In this document: positions 6,014 through 9,934 of the stretch, piece by piece | Position numbering within the stretch: position 1 is the stretch's first letter | Layout of the letters: each line of letters begins with the position of its first letter | Source: JAAFHS01 sp031396505 | GTDB lineage: Bacteria > Pseudomonadota > Alphaproteobacteria > Rhodobacterales > Rhodobacteraceae | Length of the DNA stretch: 9,934 nucleotides | Assembly (NCBI GenBank): GCA_031396505.1 | Contig: JANNKX010000332.1 | Span: forward strand, 1-9,934 | Direction of reading: 5' to 3' | Position numbers and translations under genes: made by a program | The notes under the pieces: generated by a model | Seen by the model: the letters and a program-made list of their open reading frames with translations, nothing else | Databases searched by the model: none | What the model was told of the DNA's origin: nothing

Positions 6014-7129
6014 TCATGATGCTGCGGCAAGTACGGCACACAGATCATCCTTTGACAGGTTGACCGGATTTCCTTTCATTGACGATGCGGTGTGCGACGT
6101 GGCGGCAACGCTGGCGTGATCGGCAGGTGACAGGCCCATTTGTGAAAGGGTCAGCAAGCCGTGGGTGCGGCTCCATTTGGCGAGGGCTGCGGTGGCATCC
6201 TGCGCTGCCGTGCCGAAGGCTGCGCCGATCATCTGGCAGACCTGATCCAGCCGCGCAGGGTCCGCCACCCTTGCACGGTTCATCGCAATCACATGCGGCA
6301 ATAGTGCACCGCAAATCGCCCCGTGCGCCGCCCCCGTCATCCCGCCGATCACCCCGGCAAAACCATGCACCGCCCCAAGCCCCCCGTTTGCCAGGGCAAG
6401 GCCCCCTGTCAGGCTGACGAACGCCAGCGCATCGCGGGCATCGGCATCTTCCCCCTCCATCAGGCGGGTCAGCGCGGCAAGACCCATCGGAATGGCGGGT
6501 ATGGTGATCGCGTCGGTGTAGGGCGTGGCCTTGATACTGACATAAGGTTCGATCACTTGCGTGATGGCATCAAGCCCGGAGGCGAGCGTGATGGCTTTGG
6601 GGCAATGATCGGTCAGGGCAGGGTCGATGATCGCCAGACGTGCGATCATGCGGTCATCACGCAGGGATACCTTGCGCCCGAGGTCGGGCAGGCCGATGAC
6701 GGCGTTCTTCGTGACCTCGGCCCCGGTGCCGGATGTCGTCGGGATGGCGATGAAGGGCAAAGGCTGCGCGGTCAGAGGATGGGCCGGGCCGACGCCTTCG
6801 AGATGATCAATGACCGGGGTGGGTTGTGGGATCATTGCGGCAAGGGCCTTGCCCATGTCGAGCACCGCCCCGCCACCGATAGCCAGCACCCAATCAGGCG
6901 CATGGGCGCGGGCGATGGCAAGGGCGGCCTCCAGCATGGCCAGAGTCGGTTCGGATGGACAGGTGACTGCGATGGCATCAAGGGCCGCCAACAATGGGGC
7001 CGCGCGGGTCGTGTTTGTGCCATGCACAATCACGCCGCGCGGCCCGAACGCTGATACCAGCGCCGGGGCTTTGCTGACTTCACCCCGGCCGAACAGGATG
7101 CGCGGCGGGGATTGGATGGAAAAGATCAT
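6014..7129 (-). CDS. Iron-type (group III) alcohol dehydrogenase
   Basis: NAD(P)-dependent oxidoreductase of the metal-dependent Fe-ADH/dehydroquinate-synthase-like fold; 371 residues, normal for the family. The nucleotide-binding motif GGGAVLDMGKA is at 85-95 and TTSGTGAEVTKNAV at 131-144. Metal-ligand positions are Asp187, Gln191, His255 and His269 in GLDAITQVIEPY and AVHGFAGVIGGMTGAAHG. Classical members such as FucO have His where Gln191 stands. I recall this Gln in a subfamily that also ends with an SMKGNP-type motif, present here at about 348-353. The ATG at 7129 overlaps the glpK stop as ATGA, so the enzyme is translationally coupled to glycerol kinase. That places it in glycerol or related polyol metabolism, possibly oxidising glycerol or handling an aldehyde by-product. 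Maleylacetate reductase is a related family but does not fit this context. The exact substrate cannot be told. Confidence 0.88.
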   Translation of the reverse strand: MIFSIQSPPRILFGRGEVSKAPALVSAFGPRGVIVHGTNTTRAAPLLAALDAIAVTCPSEPTLAMLEAALAIARAHAPDWVLAIGGGAVLDMGKALAAMIPQPTPVIDHLEGVGPAHPLTAQPLPFIAIPTTSGTGAEVTKNAVIGLPDLGRKVSLRDDRMIARLAIIDPALTDHCPKAITLASGLDAITQVIEPYVSIKATPYTDAITIPAIPMGLAALTRLMEGEDADARDALAFVSLTGGLALANGGLGAVHGFAGVIGGMTGAAHGAICGALLPHVIAMNRARVADPARLDQVCQMIGAAFGTAAQDATAALAKWSRTHGLLTLSQMGLSPADHASVAATSHTASSMKGNPVNLSKDDLCAVLAAAS

Positions 7130-8610
7130 ACGCTCATCGTGGCGGCGACGGCGCGGCCCCAGCGGGCATATTTCGCATCGCGGGTCGCCGCATCCATGGC
7201 AGGTTCAAAGCGCCGGTCCAGCGCCCAGTTCTTCGCAAACTCGGCAGGTCCGCCGCAGATGCCCGCCTGCATTCCGGCAAGGAAAGCCGCACCAAGGGCG
7301 GTGGTTTCCGTGACCACGGGGCGGTCAACGGGTGCGCCAATGATGTCGGACAGAAACTGCATCGTCCAATCGCTGGCCGTCATGCCGCCATCGACGCGCA
7401 ACACACCGTCCGCCGCCGCGCCCCAGTCGGCGCGCATCGCCTCCAGCAAATCACGCGTCTGGTAGCCCACGCTTTCCAGTGCTGCGCGGGCGAATTCGGC
7501 CGGCCCGGAATTGCGGGTCATGCCGTAGATGGCTCCCCGGCAATCGGGCCGCCAATAGGGCGCGCCGAGACCGACAAAGGCGGGCACCAGCACCACGTCC
7601 TGCGTGGGGTCAGCGGCCATGGCGAGGGGCTGCGTCTCGCGCGCCTCGCGGATCATCTTCAGCCCGTCGCGCAGCCATTGCACGACCGCACCCGCGATGA
7701 AGATCGACCCTTCCAGCGCATAGGTCGGCTTGCCATTCAACTGATAGGCGATGGTCGTCAGCAGACGGTTCTTTGACGGTACCATCTGTGCCCCGGTGTT
7801 CAGCAAAGCAAAACAGCCCGTGCCATAGGTTGATTTCATCATGCCGGGGCTGAAACATGCCTGCCCCACGGTGGCCGCCTGTTGATCGCCCGCAACCCCA
7901 GTGATGGGGATTTCGTGACCGAACAGATCGGCACGCGTGCGTCCGAAATCGGCGGCGCAATCACGCACGTCTGGCAGCAGGGCCATGGGGATGTCGAGAA
8001 GCGCGCAAATATCGGCGTCCCATTTGCCATCGCGAATGTTGTACAGCATCGTGCGCGCGGCGTTGGTCGCATCGGTTGCATGCACCCGCCCCCCGGTCAG
8101 GTTCCAGATCAGATAACTGTCAACCGTGCCGAAGGCCAATTCACCTTTTGCCGCGCGCGCGCGTGCGCCGGGGATATGGTCGAGCAGCCATTTCAGTTTC
8201 GTGCCCGAAAAGTAGGGGTCGAGGAGTAGCCCCGTGCGGGCCGTAATCATGCCCTCGTGGCCCGCGTCCTTGAGCGCGGTGCAGGTATCTGCCGTGCGCC
8301 GGTCCTGCCAGACAATCGCGCGGTGCAAAGGTTGGCCCGTGGCGCGGTCCCACAGCAGGGTGGTTTCACGCTGGTTGGTGATGCCGATAGCGCCGATATC
8401 CGTGGCCCGGATGCCCGCCTTTTCGATCACCGCGCGCGCGGTGCCTGCGACTGTGGACCACAGATCAGACGGGTCATGCTCCACCCAGCCCGATTGTGGA
8501 TAGTGCTGGGGGAATTCCTCCTGTGCGCTGGCGATCACGCGCAGACCCGCATCAAACAGGATCGCGCGCGATGAAGTGGTGCCTTGGTCGATGGCGAGGA
8601 TATGAGGCAT
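7126..8610 (-). CDS. glpK: Glycerol kinase
   Basis: ATP-dependent phosphorylation of glycerol to sn-glycerol 3-phosphate, trapping it in the cytoplasm; FGGY sugar-kinase family. The 494-residue length is normal. The N-terminal phosphate-binding motif DQGTTSSRA is at 8-16. The glycerol pocket is marked by NQRETT at 79-84 (Arg81, Glu82), Trp101 and DPYFSGTKLKWLLDH (131-145). The catalytic base is Asp242 in GVAGDQQAA, followed by STYGTG at 260-265. Compared with E. coli GlpK, the GGKGG insertion before the IPI-G-AGDQQAA motif is absent. The C-terminal PGIETTERNY segment that binds EIIA-Glc is not recognisable either, so control by fructose bisphosphate or the PTS is unlikely. It lies downstream of the glpV-like transporter gene after a 134-base gap, and its stop overlaps the start of the alcohol dehydrogenase. 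The ribosome site (GAAAGACG before the ATG) is weak. Confidence 0.97.
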   Translation of the reverse strand: MPHILAIDQGTTSSRAILFDAGLRVIASAQEEFPQHYPQSGWVEHDPSDLWSTVAGTARAVIEKAGIRATDIGAIGITNQRETTLLWDRATGQPLHRAIVWQDRRTADTCTALKDAGHEGMITARTGLLLDPYFSGTKLKWLLDHIPGARARAAKGELAFGTVDSYLIWNLTGGRVHATDATNAARTMLYNIRDGKWDADICALLDIPMALLPDVRDCAADFGRTRADLFGHEIPITGVAGDQQAATVGQACFSPGMMKSTYGTGCFALLNTGAQMVPSKNRLLTTIAYQLNGKPTYALEGSIFIAGAVVQWLRDGLKMIREARETQPLAMAADPTQDVVLVPAFVGLGAPYWRPDCRGAIYGMTRNSGPAEFARAALESVGYQTRDLLEAMRADWGAAADGVLRVDGGMTASDWTMQFLSDIIGAPVDRPVVTETTALGAAFLAGMQAGICGGPAEFAKNWALDRRFEPAMDAATRDAKYARWGRAVAATMSV

Positions 8611-8635
8611 CGTCTTTCTGCTCGTTCATCTGTTC

Positions 8636-8696
8636 CTAAATATCCCCGCCGGAGGCTGCGACAGTTGGCCGAAGCGCCTCCGGCGGGGATATTTAG
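8636..8696. repeat. Long inverted repeat, 21-bp perfect arms, in the glpV-glpK gap
   Basis: Left arm 8636-8656 begins CTAAATATCCCCGCC. Right arm 8676-8696 is its exact reverse complement, ending GGGGATATTTAG. The loop is 19 bases (8657-8675). The sequence matches a GCCTCCGGCGGGGATATTT-type motif I remember as recurrent at gene ends in Rhodobacterales genomes, so it is probably a dispersed REP-like or terminator/processing element. It lies 25 bases before the glpK ATG and just downstream of a conventional terminator. Confidence 0.85.
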
Positions 8697-8700
8697 ACAC

Positions 8701-8733
8701 AGAAAATGGGGGCGCAGCCTGTGCCACGCCCCC
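8701..8733 (-). terminator. Intrinsic terminator after the glpV-like gene
   Basis: On the minus strand GGGGGCG (8733-8727) pairs with CGCCCCC (8714-8708) around a 12-base loop, followed by ATTTTCT. It starts 11 bases past the transporter gene's stop. It would separate, or attenuate transcription between, the uptake genes and glpK/alcohol dehydrogenase, lowering kinase relative to binding protein. Confidence 0.75.
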
Positions 8734-8744
8734 ACCCGTTCAGT

Positions 8745-9934
8745 TTACTGCCAGGACTTGATCAGCTCGTCATAGGCAATGGTTTCGCCTTGCGGATCTT
8801 CGTTTTCCAGCTTGGCCACCGGCGCACCGGGGGCATCAAGCCAGACCTGCGGGTCCTGCGGTTCGTTCAGCAGCGGGCCGATGGCCCCCTGCACGCCCGA
8901 ACGCTCGATCCGCTCCAGCACTTTTTCCTGCTCTTCACACAGGGCATCAAGCGCCTCTTGCGGGGTTTTGGCCCCCGACATGGCATCGCCGATGTTCTGC
9001 CACCACAGTTGTGCCAGTTTCGGATAGTCAGGGATGTTGGTCCCCGTTGGCGACCACTGCACGCGTGCGGGCGAGCGGTAGAACTCGATCAACCCGCCCA
9101 GTTTCGGCGCGCGTTCGGTAAAGGACGCGTGCTGAATCGTCGATTCGCGGATGAAGGTCAGGCCAACATGGCTTTTCTTCACGTCCACGGTCTTGGAGGT
9201 CACGAACTGCGCGTAAAGCCATGCGGCCTGCGCGCGGTCGACGGGGGTGCTTTCCATCAGGGTCCAGGAACCTGCATCCTGATAGCCGATCTTCTGGCCT
9301 TCCTGCCAATAGGCGCCGTGCGGCGAGGGGGCCATGCGCCACTTGGGCGTGCCGTCCTCGTTCATCACGGGGGTGCCTTCAACGACTGACGCCGCCGTAA
9401 ACGCCGTGTACCAGAACATCTGCTGGGCAATCGCACCCTGTGCAGGAACCGGGCCAGCCTCGCCGAAGGTCATACCAGCGGCTTCGGGTGGCGAGTACTT
9501 TTGCAGCCATTCGATCGCCTTGGTCACGGCATAGACGGCTGCCGCGTCGTTGGTCGATCCGCCACGCGACGTGCAAGACCCCACGGGCTGCGAGCTTTCA
9601 TTGACGCGGATGCCCCATTCGTCAACCGGCAGGCCGTTCGGTTCACCCACATCGCCCATGCCAGCCATCGACATCCACGCATCGGTGTAACGCCAGCCAA
9701 GCGAGGGGTCTTTCTTGCCGTAGTCCATGTTGCCATAGACGCCGGTTGCCGGCCCACCCATGTACGACATATCGCGTCCGGTAAAGAATTCGGCGATATC
9801 CTCATAAGCCGACCAGTTCACCGGAACGCCAAGGTCATAGCCATAGGCCGCCTTGAAATCGTCCTTGGTTTTCTGATCGTTGAACCAGTCATAGCGGAAC
9901 CAGTAAAGGTTCGCGAACTGCTGGTCAGGCAGTT
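8745..9934 (-). CDS. glpV: Glycerol ABC transporter periplasmic substrate-binding protein, N-terminus off the right edge
   Basis: Family 1 extracellular solute-binding protein that captures substrate in the periplasm for an ABC importer. 395 residues plus stop are visible; the frame is open to 9934, so the first part with the signal peptide is missing. Relatives of the Rhizobium GlpV type are about 575-580 residues, so roughly 180 are lost. Visible features include FANLYWFRYDWFNDQ and a tyrosine/glycine-rich GRDMSYMGGPATGVYGNMDYG. Further on are GWRYTDAWMSMAG, RGGSTNDAAAVYAVTKAIEWLQ and the C-terminal ENEDPQGETIAYDELIKSWQ, which I recognise as typical of the GlpV-like group. The many aromatic residues suit a polyol or sugar site. 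The glpK gene directly downstream supports glycerol as substrate; another polyol remains possible. Permease and ATPase genes are not in the window and are expected upstream, to the right. A start drawn at the GTG at 9821 would be false. Confidence 0.85.
   Translation of the reverse strand, partial: LPDQQFANLYWFRYDWFNDQKTKDDFKAAYGYDLGVPVNWSAYEDIAEFFTGRDMSYMGGPATGVYGNMDYGKKDPSLGWRYTDAWMSMAGMGDVGEPNGLPVDEWGIRVNESSQPVGSCTSRGGSTNDAAAVYAVTKAIEWLQKYSPPEAAGMTFGEAGPVPAQGAIAQQMFWYTAFTAASVVEGTPVMNEDGTPKWRMAPSPHGAYWQEGQKIGYQDAGSWTLMESTPVDRAQAAWLYAQFVTSKTVDVKKSHVGLTFIRESTIQHASFTERAPKLGGLIEFYRSPARVQWSPTGTNIPDYPKLAQLWWQNIGDAMSGAKTPQEALDALCEEQEKVLERIERSGVQGAIGPLLNEPQDPQVWLDAPGAPVAKLENEDPQGETIAYDELIKSWQ

Noticed and set aside
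6323..7054. 243-codon plus-strand open frame
   Set aside because: Antisense to the alcohol dehydrogenase, which carries all family motifs.
8151..8166. Alternating GC run, possible Z-DNA tract
   Set aside because: Lies inside glpK coding Ala/Arg codons; codon bias in GC-rich DNA explains it.
8706..9389. 227-codon plus-strand open frame
   Set aside because: Antisense to the solute-binding protein gene and begins inside its terminator.

Overview
The window looks like chromosomal DNA of an alphaproteobacterium of the Rhodobacterales (Roseobacter/Rhodobacter type). This rests on the high G+C coding bias, a CcrM-type GANTC methyltransferase directly downstream of rnhB, a glycerol operon of the rhizobial/roseobacter ABC-transporter type, and GC-rich hairpins with short T runs as terminators. 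No phage, IS element, CRISPR array, tRNA or rRNA was recognised.

Layout, left to right. (1) 1-2315, minus strand: a two-gene unit. A Gfo/Idh/MocA-family NAD(P)-dependent oxidoreductase comes first, followed by a YdiF/propionate-CoA-transferase-like CoA-transferase that runs off the left edge. Stop and start overlap as TGATG. Upstream lies a regulatory region (2316-2444) with four copies of a TTGGAWCG-like half-site around a candidate promoter. (2) 2445-4367, minus strand: rnhB (RNase HII) followed by ccrM (adenine methyltransferase for GANTC), closed by an intrinsic terminator. Two GANTC sites sit in the ccrM leader. (3) 4368-4985: mostly non-coding and rich in hairpins. It holds one well-initiated 73-residue gene of unknown function on the minus strand. 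(4) 4986-5940, plus strand: an overlapping pair made of a small secreted protein with a signal peptide and a two-TM membrane protein with a C-terminal OmpR-type winged helix. (5) 6014-9934, minus strand: a glycerol unit read right to left. It contains the ABC-transporter periplasmic binding protein (glpV-like, 5' end beyond the right edge), a terminator and a 21-bp-arm inverted repeat, glpK, and an iron-type alcohol dehydrogenase coupled to glpK by an ATGA overlap.

How the genes work together. The right-hand unit takes up glycerol (GlpV plus permease and ATPase genes presumably off the edge) and phosphorylates it (GlpK); the Fe-ADH-type oxidoreductase would act on glycerol or a related alcohol or aldehyde. 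The left-hand unit probably catabolises an unidentified inducing substrate through oxidation and CoA activation. rnhB and ccrM are housekeeping and epigenetic genes. The 4986-5940 pair could be a one-component envelope-to-DNA signalling module. No large unknown system is evident. The most unusual items are the membrane-anchored winged-helix protein with a reversed ToxR-like layout, the operator cluster at 2343-2390, the Gln-for-His change at a metal-ligand position in the alcohol dehydrogenase, and the paired GANTC sites in front of ccrM.
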